A stretch of DNA of 64,000 nucleotides from Bacteroidales bacterium UBA3844 (GTDB lineage: Bacteria; Bacteroidota; Bacteroidia; Bacteroidales; Paludibacteraceae): contig DGHQ01000049.1 in assembly GCA_002392915.1 (NCBI GenBank), forward strand, positions 80,458 to 144,457. Reading direction: 5' to 3'. Of the stretch, positions 54,301 through 63,475 are shown piece by piece. The position numbers and the translations under genes are program-made. Below the pieces are notes generated by a model. The model was given only the letters and a program-made list of their open reading frames with translations, did not search any database and was not told where the DNA came from. The number at the start of each line of letters is the position of its first letter. Positions within the stretch are counted from its first letter, which is position 1.

Positions 54301-57300
54301 CTTGATGAAAATGGAGAGGCAATTGTGGAACCTATTAATAAATGGGTCACATGTGGATGTTCAGAATCTCCAAAAGTGGTTGAAAATATTTTGGTGGAAG
54401 AATATGATGGATATGTGTGGCGTAGAATTTTAGGTGATGGACCTGTAGCTGGTCGTGATATTGATAGCGTTTATGTGCGTGATACACTTCCTAAGGGTTT
54501 GGAATTTGCAGGTTTTATAGGAGATTGTCCTTTGGAGGAGTTTGGCGCTACAGTGAAAAGTTATAAGACCTCTTCTGGTCGTGAGGTTGTAGAATGGTTT
54601 ATTCCTAAAATGCAGGCAGGACATAAAGGAACGCTTAAATACAAAGCTATTGCATCTTTCCCTTCTGGAAAAGATTGTGAGACAGCAGATGAGACTATTA
54701 TTAATCGTGCATGGATCTCTGGAGTCAAAAATTCTCCTATTGATGACACTACAAAGATTATCGTAACTTGTGGGTTAGCTCCTGAGCCTATGGAACCAAC
54801 AACCATGACAAAAGAGGCTGATAAAAACGCATATCAGGTTGGAGATGAGATAACATATACCATCGGATATAAGCAAACACATGGGGCAATTTTTGATGAT
54901 GCAGGACAGGATGCTAACCAATGGAATCTGAACGCAACATCTTCGGGACAGTGGAATACAAGTATATCCAATGGAACGGTTGCTTTGGCCAATGGATCAT
55001 CAGCAGAATACAAAAAATCAAAATCTGTTAATGCCTTTATATCAATGGAATGCGAAGGCCCTATTAGCGACTCTCCTAAGGATTCGAGATGGAGCATCCA
55101 ATTGCGTGACAATGTAAAAATTACTTTTATGCACACTTATGTTGATGGAGGTCAATTCACATATGCATTCTATGTTGGAGATAAAGAGGTTGAATCCATC
55201 ACATATGCATTGCCACAAGCCAATAATAAATTTAAGATTTCAATAGACTTAACAGATGATGTTTTAAAATTCTGGTTCAATAAGGACACCTCTAAATTAG
55301 CTGTTACAGTTAATGATATTCCTGTAAAGGCAGGTTCTCTAAAATTAGTTTCACCAGACAATGGTACTGTTCGTCTTTCAAACATTCATATTCATACTGA
55401 TTATGCCTACGATATTTCTATCGTAGATCTAGTTCCTGCGGAGGTTGAAGTTGACGAAGCCTCTTTTGAGTCATACCACAATGGCTTGGCAGCTGGCACT
55501 GGAAAGTATATTAAGAGTGCGGATGGAGATTCTATTGTTTGGACAGGCTTGGCAGATAATCCAATAGCTTGGGGTGACACATTTACAGTAGTTTGGAAGG
55601 GTACGGTCATCGAATGTAATGACTCTATCTTCAATTATGCAAAAACCAAACTATTTAGTTATGCACATAATAAAATCATGGCTAGAGCGATAAGCAAATG
55701 TATCGATGAATCTTGTGAGGGCGTGGAGAAGGCTGAGATTTCAATCAAAGATGCTGAGATATGTGCTGGCGATTCTACTGTGCTTACAGCTGTCGGCACT
55801 CCAACAAGTAGCAAGTATGAGTATGAGTTCTTCCTTGGAAACACAAGTTTGGGCAAGGCTTCTTCTGTCGACTCTTTCGTTGTGAAGGAGATGGGCGACT
55901 ATAAGGTGAAGATTTCTGATCCTTCTTGTCCTACAGCAAGTGCTGTGACTTCTAAGTCGGTTTCTTTGGTTGTGAATGCCCTTCCTGACGAAGAAATCAC
56001 GGATAAGGCTGTGATTTGTAAGAATGAAGATTTGAAACTTGGTGATGTGAGCGTCGAAGACCATACTATCGAGTGGTATGCAGATATCAATAAGGCAATC
56101 GAAGTAGACGCAAAAGATATTCCTGCTGACGATGTCCGCAATACATATTATTATGTGCTTACTGATGAGGCTACAGGTTGTAAGGGTGAAGTGAAAGAGT
56201 GGGATGTGGTGATTAATGATGTACCGTCTACTCCGACAGTGAAGCCAGAGAAAGAACTTCCTTTGAAAGATGGTGTGAGCGAAAATATCACCAATATGGC
56301 TTCTGCATCAGGTAGTGGCAACTACGTGGTGTGGTATAAGGATGAAACTGCTGCTATCAAGGATTCTGTCAAAGCTCCTATACTTGTGGATTTGAGTAAC
56401 GAGGGTAAGGTGACATATTATGTGCGTGAGAAATCACCAGAGGGCTGTATCGGAGATATCGATTCTGTCAGTGTCGTGATCACTAGCAGTCAGAAACCTA
56501 ATCCTAACGACACGACAATCTGTGTCGGGGAGGAGATTGATGTCACAACTCTAGTTGAGGTAGAAACGGGAAGCTCCCTTATCTGGTACGACGAGAATGG
56601 AAATGAGACTACAGCTCCTGGCTTGTACTCTTCAGATAAGGCTGGCGTTAAGGAGTTCACAGTGGCTCAGACAAATGGAACTGCAGTCAGTGAGAAATCG
56701 ACATTCTCTGTCACCACAGTAGAAGTGGCTGATTTGAAAGATGATGTGATTAATTATTGTGCTGGTGAGACGGCTGTTGAGTTGAAAGCAACAGTCAACA
56801 CTAGTTCCTCAGGCAAGACACCTACGTCTTACAACTGGTATATCAAGGGACAGCCAACAACTGATTTGATTCCAGCGACTGACGTGACGGCATCAAAATT
56901 ATATTCTTATGAAGTAGAGCCAGTCTACGAGATTGCGAAGGGACACACGTGTGTAGGAGAAAAAGCATCAGTTGAGGTCAATGTTGAGTTTGTGGCGGCA
57001 GTCATGCCAGACCACGCAATTCATTACACATTGTCGGATGCTGTAGGCGGAAAATTCCCTACACTGACGGAGCAGGATCCTACTGCTGTTGTACCGACAA
57101 CAGACAAGAAACTTGTGTGGTATGACGCAAATGAAAATTTGATCGGTGAGACAGCACCGTCGCCTGATATGGTTACTGAAGACACAACTGTCACATATAA
57201 GGTAAAGCAGGTTAGTAAGAATGGTTGTGAGAGTGAGTTCCAGGAGGTTACTGTGATCATCACAAAGACTCCAATCCCAACAACTACTATTGCTTATTAT

Positions 57301-59520
57301 TGTGATGGAGAGACTCCTGATCCAATTACGGATTTTGTGAAGAAACCTGAAAGCAATTATTCATTGATATGGTATGATGATGATCCAAAGAAGGGTGGTA
57401 CAACACTTTCGTCTGCTCCTGTTATTGATGCGACAGTAAATCCTGGAGAGGTGGAGACGGTAAGAAAGTATTACGTGGCTCAGGGCAACGCTACAGAGAC
57501 AAGTAGCGCAAATGTGGTGGAAGTTCACATTTTTGCTAAGCCACGTCTCATTACTCGAGACAGCGCGTCGTGTGAATCTCCAGTCGATATCAATGGATTG
57601 TGGTCGGATATCAGTAAAAAGGTTGAGTTTACCACATTCTATACAGCTCTTGGTGGCACACTTGGTCAGGATGAACTTGTGACTAAGTCTGGAACATATC
57701 GTGTCGAAGGAGGATTCAATATTGGAGTATCTCCAAATATTAAAGAGTGTAGGTCGGAGAAGTCGCCTATAAAAATAGAGGTTCATAGTTTGGGTACAGT
57801 CGAGATCGAAGGTCCAGACGCTGTTTGTCCGAATACAGCCGTTGAGTTGAAAGTTTCTATGACTGATGAGGAAATTTTTGATTCTACTGTGACATACGTT
57901 TGGAACAAGCCAAACAATTCGACGGTTGAAAAAGAGTTTTTAAGTGATCCAATCAAGCAGAGTACAACATTCTCAGTAACTATTTCTGATGGAGCTTGTA
58001 CTAAGAAGTATGAAAAAGAGGTTGGTATCAACAATGGATTGATTGATGGTGTCATCGAAATCTCTGAGGAAGACAACGACAATTCGCCTGTCAAGATGAA
58101 TGCTTCTGCCGACGGCGCAAAATTCCATAGTTGTGGAGGCGACGTTACTATTTTGGCGGATGTCGCAGGATCTGACTTCGTTTGGCAAGACGGAACTACA
58201 GGCAACACTGTCACAAAGAAGGGTGGTGTATATAAGTTGACATACAAAGATGCCAACGGATGTGAGACTGGTTTCGCAGTGGAGATCGTGCCAAATCCAA
58301 TTGTAGACAACACATTGGCGTTCGATACAACACTATGTGAGGGAGAAAACGTGACATTGTCTTTGGATATCACTGCTGGAATAGAAACTCCAGATGTAGT
58401 TTGGAAGAAGGATGGCACGGAAATCAGCACAGACGCTACGATAGCGTTGAAGAAGGTGACTACAGCTGAGGCTGGCGAATATACGTATGAGGCTACTAAC
58501 AGAGGATGTAGAACGACAGGAACATTCGGTACGTTGTCGGTATTGCCACGTCCTACATACACTATCAAGGATGTCGATGTCGTTTGTGTAGGAGAGTCGG
58601 AGGAGATTGGTATTGAGACGCTTTCACCTGCAACAGCTGAAGTAGAGTGGACTCCAAGTCCATCATTGGTAAGCACTGGCAATACTGCTGTCGTGACTCC
58701 AGAACAAGATGAAACCTATTCATTCACAATAAGCCAGAATGGAGGTTGTAAGATAACGGAAAAGATCTCTGTCAAGGTGGCTCAGCCAATTGACTTTAAG
58801 ATTGCGGCTAACGACACTACGATATGTGAGAACAATGTCGGAAACTTGAAATTCGGTTTGAAGATTGTCGAGGGAGACGTGTTGAGCTATGAGTGGAAGA
58901 ATGAAAAGGATGAAGTTGTTTCTACAAGTAGCGTCTTAAAATTCAGTGAGAAGGAGGTTGGCACATATAAATATACTGCAAAACTAACCTCGGAAGCATG
59001 TCCTTCTGTAACAGATGATATTGAGGTCACAATTGTAGGAGTTCCTCTTGTCGACACGGTCACTAAGATAGACTACCATAATGTGGAGTTTGTTCCAAAT
59101 GAGAATTATGGTGAAGCTCCATATGAATATAAAGTCGACGCTAATGAATTCTCAACTTCGGCGGAAGCATATGTCACTTATGGATACCATACTGTAGTCA
59201 TCAAGGACCAGAATGGATGTATGAGCAGTTATGAGTTCGTTACTGAAGCTCCAGACTTTGAAATTCCTACTTTGGTCACTCCAAATGGAGACGGCGTGAA
59301 TGACGCATTCATTTCGGATGTGATAGCTGAAGCTTATCCGGATGCGGTGGTGACAATCTATGACCGTTTCGGTAAGAAACTTGTGGAGATGAAGGGAAAT
59401 GAAGCGTGGGATGGAACATATCTTGGTCGCAAGATGCCGGCTACCGACTATTGGTATGAGATTTGGATTGATGAGATCCGAAAGAAATATGTCGGACACT
59501 TCACTTTGATTAACGATTAA
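51376..59520 (+). CDS. giant GH8-like surface protein with DUF11, nested and Ig-like domains and CHU_C T9SS domain (copy 2)
   Basis: 2,714 residues from the ATG at 51376; the frame extends to a TTG at 51349, close to the -7 box. Signal peptide to about 28 (VAAAFNLNA). GH8-like domain at about 30-600: YDCTEGDGYALLAAAYM (about 107), NTAADGDVDVALALYVAYKQWGEF (about 172), FRRGEASSDWLIGDLL. DUF11 repeats from about 613; the one near 1140 (QVGDEITYTIGYKQTHG) is interrupted by a ~180-residue lectin-like insertion before it resumes at ISIVDLVPAEVEV. Residues 1450-2620 are Ig-like/PKD-like repeats with paired cysteines (AEICAGDSTVLTA, ATICVGEEIDV, VNYCAGETAVEL-type starts). The last ~85 residues (PTLVTPNGDGVNDAFISD ... 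IYDRFGKKLVEM ... MPATDYWYEIWI) are a type-B T9SS domain. Probably a long surface-displayed glycan-binding and -cutting protein. The terminator at 59541 follows. Confidence 0.85.
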   Translation: MNNNILRKTLLTGFITVAAAFNLNAVPVHINSGNPAYPFPQFLEYTYGDSHRLGNLGTKNAEGVVHAEMEQEIRDAYQVHANEFAYTGEEWGGYKYIWTPYKSAYDCTEGDGYALLAAAYMGDVVTFNGYWMCTHDKRRSRTKKYSKCVDNAPDYQYGPYAIGDRGAGGNTAADGDVDVALALYVAYKQWGEFMRDLDGNIVNDACGNPISYKEAMIEVIRGLVALSTRFEDDLKNGNVLRVNSGLIGLDGYPKGGDTWNDQTGFVSATNPIEFSESKEIFNLTQSGELKTMDAKGLKLYPEFQGPRTQHVDYNAPAYYREFYELLEELGGDPWEIEQFRRGEASSDWLIGDLLSKSKYSVPTAGWVSVFESGDHVKYYKYTYDENGNKDSFLVDKIATEAGTEFSNFDQGEDYRCSWRTICNYMWHGNPDYHWNPQTHMVESGGKNYEQQAAIRFSEWMNDPSNWNPAQGSHCIDYGSIHNMPYSGPATIRWQNDPNTGVPTGIAPGQTSFGGQDFYCSLSMQSGTGSYAAVGAEDYELMGLLYRECAIKWDTRGDAEDISVPASEKNNVGKRSNYMHGWARQMGMMVLSGNYPAPSQMSPRPNLKIYRAIKDSVTFCFTGDTITYLLDYRNYGSVDAENVVIVENVPNDFIVIPGSITGGGVYDASSGTITWKLKSKLAGYHSDGKESGYQLDMTKENLKATMGHLSYSLIAGPKASGRYCTTAEISCSNGLGWISNEYPNYKTATMQRNCVDVLKRSLQIEKKADREKVNPGQTAVYSIDFENSSEVGWIDGGRPRVNVSWAMNPNSPSQKDWCMRLFHDAIEPLINYSNYRVSYYAYDPTVTELCDMPGYSCAGDKTKWSITGSAGFFSDIVASHEIMIENGDKNTGKKWNQRVMIQFPSVLATTATYVSWNTGGANAAIHKGDVNPMKVVKIVTAGNSMNTDWSDDWSSGDYEDPDNEALYYPISPARQRLDENGEAIVEPINKWVTCGCSESPKVVENILVEEYDGYVWRRILGDGPVAGRDIDSVYVRDTLPKGLEFAGFIGDCPLEEFGATVKSYKTSSGREVVEWFIPKMQAGHKGTLKYKAIASFPSGKDCETADETIINRAWISGVKNSPIDDTTKIIVTCGLAPEPMEPTTMTKEADKNAYQVGDEITYTIGYKQTHGAIFDDAGQDANQWNLNATSSGQWNTSISNGTVALANGSSAEYKKSKSVNAFISMECEGPISDSPKDSRWSIQLRDNVKITFMHTYVDGGQFTYAFYVGDKEVESITYALPQANNKFKISIDLTDDVLKFWFNKDTSKLAVTVNDIPVKAGSLKLVSPDNGTVRLSNIHIHTDYAYDISIVDLVPAEVEVDEASFESYHNGLAAGTGKYIKSADGDSIVWTGLADNPIAWGDTFTVVWKGTVIECNDSIFNYAKTKLFSYAHNKIMARAISKCIDESCEGVEKAEISIKDAEICAGDSTVLTAVGTPTSSKYEYEFFLGNTSLGKASSVDSFVVKEMGDYKVKISDPSCPTASAVTSKSVSLVVNALPDEEITDKAVICKNEDLKLGDVSVEDHTIEWYADINKAIEVDAKDIPADDVRNTYYYVLTDEATGCKGEVKEWDVVINDVPSTPTVKPEKELPLKDGVSENITNMASASGSGNYVVWYKDETAAIKDSVKAPILVDLSNEGKVTYYVREKSPEGCIGDIDSVSVVITSSQKPNPNDTTICVGEEIDVTTLVEVETGSSLIWYDENGNETTAPGLYSSDKAGVKEFTVAQTNGTAVSEKSTFSVTTVEVADLKDDVINYCAGETAVELKATVNTSSSGKTPTSYNWYIKGQPTTDLIPATDVTASKLYSYEVEPVYEIAKGHTCVGEKASVEVNVEFVAAVMPDHAIHYTLSDAVGGKFPTLTEQDPTAVVPTTDKKLVWYDANENLIGETAPSPDMVTEDTTVTYKVKQVSKNGCESEFQEVTVIITKTPIPTTTIAYYCDGETPDPITDFVKKPESNYSLIWYDDDPKKGGTTLSSAPVIDATVNPGEVETVRKYYVAQGNATETSSANVVEVHIFAKPRLITRDSASCESPVDINGLWSDISKKVEFTTFYTALGGTLGQDELVTKSGTYRVEGGFNIGVSPNIKECRSEKSPIKIEVHSLGTVEIEGPDAVCPNTAVELKVSMTDEEIFDSTVTYVWNKPNNSTVEKEFLSDPIKQSTTFSVTISDGACTKKYEKEVGINNGLIDGVIEISEEDNDNSPVKMNASADGAKFHSCGGDVTILADVAGSDFVWQDGTTGNTVTKKGGVYKLTYKDANGCETGFAVEIVPNPIVDNTLAFDTTLCEGENVTLSLDITAGIETPDVVWKKDGTEISTDATIALKKVTTAEAGEYTYEATNRGCRTTGTFGTLSVLPRPTYTIKDVDVVCVGESEEIGIETLSPATAEVEWTPSPSLVSTGNTAVVTPEQDETYSFTISQNGGCKITEKISVKVAQPIDFKIAANDTTICENNVGNLKFGLKIVEGDVLSYEWKNEKDEVVSTSSVLKFSEKEVGTYKYTAKLTSEACPSVTDDIEVTIVGVPLVDTVTKIDYHNVEFVPNENYGEAPYEYKVDANEFSTSAEAYVTYGYHTVVIKDQNGCMSSYEFVTEAPDFEIPTLVTPNGDGVNDAFISDVIAEAYPDAVVTIYDRFGKKLVEMKGNEAWDGTYLGRKMPATDYWYEIWIDEIRKKYVGHFTLIND

Positions 59521-59540
59521 TGAATTTGTTGTAAAAACCG

Positions 59541-59575
59541 TAGGGGCAGGTCTTGTACTTGCCCCTATTTTTTAT
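59541..59575 (+). terminator. terminator after the giant GH8-like gene
   Basis: TAGGGGCAGGT (59541-59551) pairs with ACTTGCCCCTA (59557-59567, one G-U), then a T-run. Its arms resemble the R2 palindrome. Confidence 0.75.
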
Positions 59576-59606
59576 TAAACCTCATTCCCATTTATGACGG
59601 ATTACA

Positions 59607-59817
59607 GAGGATTGTTAAAACACTCCCTTTGTGCGAGCCGAAGGCGAGCACCCAGGATTTAATAAAACCACAGAGACACAAAGTTCATAGAGAAAGGCTC
59701 TGCCTTTATATAGGGGAAAAGAGCTAAGAGTTCGATTAGAAAGTGGAAAATGTCTTTTAATAATTGTTAGTTATTGCGAATCCGAAGATTAGGATTAGAA
59801 CACACGTATATTAATGT
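59607..59817 (-). repeat. R1-containing repeat, left copy of a direct duplication
   Basis: 59607-59651 is a shortened R1 core (minus orientation). 59632-59817 is repeated almost base for base at 59921-60106. Confidence 0.8.
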
Positions 59818-59847
59818 GAAATCGATGAAATAGAAGAATATTACAGT

Positions 59848-60106
59848 AGGAAAAAAATGATAGTTGGAGTGTCGTGATTGAGGATTCCAAAGGGCGGAAC
59901 GCCCTTTTCCCCCCTGCTAAAGTGCGAGCCGAAGGCGAGCACCCAGGATTTAATAAAACCACAGAGACACAAAGTTCACAGAGAAAAGCTCTGCCTTTTT
60001 ATGGGGGAAAAGAGATAAAAGTTCGATTAGAAAGAGGAAAATGTCTTTTAATGATTGTTAGTTATTGCGAATTCGAAGATTACAATTAGAACTCACTTTA
60101 TATTAA
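59848..60106 (-). repeat. R1-containing repeat, right copy
   Basis: 59879-59942 is an R1 core and 59848-59878 matches the R1 flank at 21421-21451. 59921-60106 duplicates 59632-59817 with scattered differences. A 71-codon open frame here (59874-60089) is only repeat sequence. Confidence 0.8.
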
Positions 60107-60155
60107 TCGAAAAACAAAATATATATAAGCGAGTGGATTATCTTCTAAAAAATAG

Positions 60156-60163
60156 TACCTTTG
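60156..60163 (+). promoter_or_regulatory. -7 box (TACCTTTG) for the LD-carboxypeptidase gene
   Basis: TAnnTTTG match 26 bases before the ATG at 60190. Confidence 0.65.
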
Positions 60164-60189
60164 CAAAATAATTATAATTAGATTGTTTT

Positions 60190-61236
60190 ATGAGATTTCT
60201 GTCAACATTATTTGCGGTATGTGGTGGTTTGGTGATGATGTCCTCGTGTGGAGACGAAATCACTAATGAGTATATCACAAACGAGTACACTAATATTTAT
60301 AATAAAGAGTATTACGCTACTGTTCTTTCCAACCAGAAAGAGATCACTGAAGATATCCGTGCTCCGTTCCTTAAAAAGGGAGACACTGTCGCAGTCTTTG
60401 CTTTGTCGAATGCAGTATCTCAGTCGGACATGGCGGCAGGAATAGCAACATTAAAAAGTTGGGGACTGAATGTGATAGAGGCAGATAATCTATATAAGGT
60501 CGACGGAAGATATGCCGGAACTTTGTCGGAGAGAGTGGATGGCACACAGAAGTTGATAGACAACCCGACAGTAAAAGCTATGATAGCTGCTCGTGGTGGT
60601 TATGGCGCAGCGATGACACTTCCTTTCCTAGATTTGGAATCTTTGACTTCTCGTCCGAAATGGATCGTCGGTTATAGCGACGTCACTGCTCTTCACGCTG
60701 CTGTCAACAATCTTGGAGTGGAGTCTATACATGGTGGTATGGCACAGAATTTGTCTAATTCCACTACTGCTGAGAGTCTACGCAAAGCATTGTTTGGTGA
60801 GGCAGAGGGATTGCAGATCGCTACCAATAAGAATTGCAAAGAGGGAATAGCAGAAGGTAGACTTGTGGGAGGAAACCTCTCGTTGATTTATAGCCTTGGA
60901 GGTACTGCTTACGACTTGAACACAAAGCAGGCTATCCTTTTCATTGAAGACACCGGTGAAAGCAACTACAGTTTGGACAGAATGCTGACTCAATTGAAGT
61001 TGAGTGGCAAACTTGATAATATTGTTGGTGTAGTTGTGGGCCAGTTTATCAAGATGTCTCAGGGTGCAGATAAAAGTGTTGAGGAGATTATAGCGAGCAA
61101 GTTTGCCGATCAGGATATTCCTATCATGTATGGTGTGAATGTCGGACACGACCAGCCAAACAATGCCATCTGCTTGGGCAGACGTGTGAGATTGACAGTC
61201 GATGCAAATAATGCATCTTTAAAATACGTGGATTAG
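60190..61236 (+). CDS. S66 family LD-carboxypeptidase-like lipoprotein
   Basis: 348 residues. Lipoprotein signal MRFLSTLFAVCGGLVMMSSC (Cys at 20). Peptidase S66 domain at about 55-345: ARGGYGAAMTLPFLD, catalytic Ser in WIVGYSDVTALH (about 161), Glu in AILFIEDTGESNY (about 252), His in YGVNVGHDQPNNAICLG (about 317). The family releases the terminal D-Ala from muramoyl tetrapeptides, normally in the cytoplasm during peptidoglycan recycling. Here the lipoprotein anchor places it in the periplasm, which is odd for LdcA; it may process muropeptides outside, or be a relative with another role. metG follows after an 81-base gap containing an AAGACGG..CCGTCTT stem. Confidence 0.88.
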   Translation: MRFLSTLFAVCGGLVMMSSCGDEITNEYITNEYTNIYNKEYYATVLSNQKEITEDIRAPFLKKGDTVAVFALSNAVSQSDMAAGIATLKSWGLNVIEADNLYKVDGRYAGTLSERVDGTQKLIDNPTVKAMIAARGGYGAAMTLPFLDLESLTSRPKWIVGYSDVTALHAAVNNLGVESIHGGMAQNLSNSTTAESLRKALFGEAEGLQIATNKNCKEGIAEGRLVGGNLSLIYSLGGTAYDLNTKQAILFIEDTGESNYSLDRMLTQLKLSGKLDNIVGVVVGQFIKMSQGADKSVEEIIASKFADQDIPIMYGVNVGHDQPNNAICLGRRVRLTVDANNASLKYVD

Positions 61237-61317
61237 GATACGAAGATTGCCCATTGAAAAAGACGGAATATCTCCCGTCTTCACGAATATATAAGAAAAT
61301 AAGAAATTTAAGATATA

Positions 61318-63411
61318 ATGGAAAAGAAATATAAGAGAACGACCGTGACATCCGCTCTTCCGTATGCCAACGGACCAGTGCATATCGGACATCTTGCCGG
61401 AGTTTACGTTCCCGCGGATATTTATGTGCGCTATCTCCGTTTGAAGGGAGAGGATGTTGTTTTCATTGGAGGATCAGATGAGCATGGTGTACCAGTAACT
61501 ATCCGTGCAAGAAAAGAGGGTATCACACCACAGGATGTTGTGGATCGTTACCATAAAATCATCAAAGATTCGTTTGCTGAGTTTGGAATATCTTTTGACA
61601 TCTATTCGAGAACGACATCAAAGACACATCATAAAGTAGCTTCTGATTTCTTCCGTACATTGTATGAGAAGAATGAGTTTGTGGAGCAGACAAGCGAGCA
61701 GTACTACGATGAGGAGGCAAAACAGTTTTTGGCAGACCGTTATATCGTAGGTGAGTGTCCACGTTGTCATGCTGCAGGAGCTTATGGCGACCAGTGTGAG
61801 AAGTGTGGTAGCACACTTTCGCCAGAAGAGTTGATCAATCCGGTAAGTAAGCTGTCTGGCTCAAAACCAGTTAAACGTCCAACAAAACATTGGTTCTTGC
61901 CTTTGAACAGACATCAGGATTGGTTGAAGAAGTGGATTTTGGAGGATCACAAAGAGTGGAGATCAAATGTATACGGACAGTGCAAGAGCTGGTTGGATAT
62001 GGATCTTATGCCACGTGCCGTTACTCGAGATTTGGAGTGGGGTATACCAGTTCCAGTGGAGGGAGCGGAAGGCAAAGTGCTATATGTATGGTTTGATGCT
62101 CCTATTGGATATATCAGCAATACAAAAGAGCTTTGTGAATCCAATCCGGAAAAATATGGCAATTGGGAGAAGTGGTGGAAGGATCAAGACACTCGTTTGA
62201 TTCACTTCATTGGAAAGGACAATATTGTGTTCCATTGCATCGTCTTCCCAGCAATGCTTAAGGCAGAGGGAAGCTTTATCCTTCCGGATAATGTGCCAAG
62301 CAATGAGTTTTTGAATCTTGAGGGAGACAAGATTTCCACTTCACGCAACTGGGCTGTTTGGCTAAATGAATATTTGGTTGATTTCCCTGGAAAACAGGAT
62401 GTGCTTCGTTATGTGTTGACTGCAAATGCTCCTGAGACTAAAGACAACGATTTCACATGGAAAGATTACCAGGCACGCAACAACAATGAGCTTGTTGCCA
62501 TCTACGGTAACTTTATCAATCGTGCTTTGGTGCTTACTTCTAAGTATTTCGACGGAAAGGTTCCGGCTTTGAAGGGATTGACAGACTACGACAAGGATAC
62601 TCTAAAGGAATTTGCTGATGTGAAGAACAGACTTGAGCAGTTGCTAGACAACTTCAAGTTCCGTGATGCACAGAAGGAAGCAATGAATTTGGCGAGAATC
62701 GGAAACAAGTATTTGGCAGAGACAGAGCCATGGAAGTTGGCGAAGACAGACATGGATCGCACGTCGTCTATCCTACATATTGCATTACAGATCGCCGCAA
62801 ACTTGGCTATCGCATTTGAGCCATTTTTGCCATTCTCATCTGAGAAGCTTCGTAAGATGCTTAATATGCAGACATTTGAGTGGGATCAGCTGGGAAGAGT
62901 TGATTTGCTACAGGAGGGTGCAGAGTTAGGCAAGGCCGAATTGTTGTTTGAGAAGATAGAGGATGCTGTGGTTGATGTTCAGATAAAGCGTCTGCAAGAC
63001 ATCAAGGCTCAGAATGAGGCAGCAGCAGCTGAGGCAGAGGCGAAAGAAAAAGCAGCGTCGTGGAAACCAGAGCCAGTAAAAGAATATGCTGATTTTGAAG
63101 GATTCGAGAAACTTGACATTCGTGTTGGAAAGATTCTCGAGTGTACCAACGTGCCAAAGTCAGACAAGTTGCTTAAGTTTAAGATCGACGACGGTATGGG
63201 AGGTCGCACAATACTTTCTGGTATTGCAAAGAGTTATCCAAATCCGGAGGAGTTGGTAGGAAAACAAGTATGTTTCGTTGCAAACTTCAAGCCAAGAAAG
63301 ATGATGGGTCTGGAAAGTCAGGGAATGATCATGTCTGCTGTCAACAGCGATGGTAAACTTGTGGTGATTTCACCTAGCAAAGAAGTAGCCAATGGCTGTG
63401 AGGTCGGATAA
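61318..63411 (+). CDS. metG: methionyl-tRNA synthetase
   Basis: 697 residues. Charges tRNA-Met and tRNA-fMet. HIGH motif in YANGPVHIGHLAGVYVPAD, zinc knuckles CPRCHAAGAYGDQCEKCG, KMSKS equivalent as KISTS in GDKISTSRNWAVW, anticodon-binding helices around 400-550, and a C-terminal dimerising tRNA-binding domain (FEKLDIRVGKILECTNVPKS ... FKPRKMMGLESQGMIMSA). A helical Ala/Glu-rich linker (EAAAAEAEAKEKAASW) joins the two parts. No -7 box is evident in front of it, so it may be read from the LD-carboxypeptidase promoter. Confidence 0.96.
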   Translation: MEKKYKRTTVTSALPYANGPVHIGHLAGVYVPADIYVRYLRLKGEDVVFIGGSDEHGVPVTIRARKEGITPQDVVDRYHKIIKDSFAEFGISFDIYSRTTSKTHHKVASDFFRTLYEKNEFVEQTSEQYYDEEAKQFLADRYIVGECPRCHAAGAYGDQCEKCGSTLSPEELINPVSKLSGSKPVKRPTKHWFLPLNRHQDWLKKWILEDHKEWRSNVYGQCKSWLDMDLMPRAVTRDLEWGIPVPVEGAEGKVLYVWFDAPIGYISNTKELCESNPEKYGNWEKWWKDQDTRLIHFIGKDNIVFHCIVFPAMLKAEGSFILPDNVPSNEFLNLEGDKISTSRNWAVWLNEYLVDFPGKQDVLRYVLTANAPETKDNDFTWKDYQARNNNELVAIYGNFINRALVLTSKYFDGKVPALKGLTDYDKDTLKEFADVKNRLEQLLDNFKFRDAQKEAMNLARIGNKYLAETEPWKLAKTDMDRTSSILHIALQIAANLAIAFEPFLPFSSEKLRKMLNMQTFEWDQLGRVDLLQEGAELGKAELLFEKIEDAVVDVQIKRLQDIKAQNEAAAAEAEAKEKAASWKPEPVKEYADFEGFEKLDIRVGKILECTNVPKSDKLLKFKIDDGMGGRTILSGIAKSYPNPEELVGKQVCFVANFKPRKMMGLESQGMIMSAVNSDGKLVVISPSKEVANGCEVG

Positions 63412-63441
63412 AATAGGCAAATAATAAATTCATAATAGAAG

Positions 63442-63467
63442 AAGACGCGAGTAATCGCGTCTTTTTT
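63442..63467 (+). terminator. metG terminator
   Basis: AAGACGCGA (63442-63450), loop GTAA, TCGCGTCTT (63455-63463), then T-run. Confidence 0.9.
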
Positions 63468-63475
63468 GTTTTTCC

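Noticed and set aside
59874..60089. 71-codon plus-strand ORF
   Set aside because: Entirely within the duplicated R1-containing repeat; a matching open frame is not kept in the other copy.
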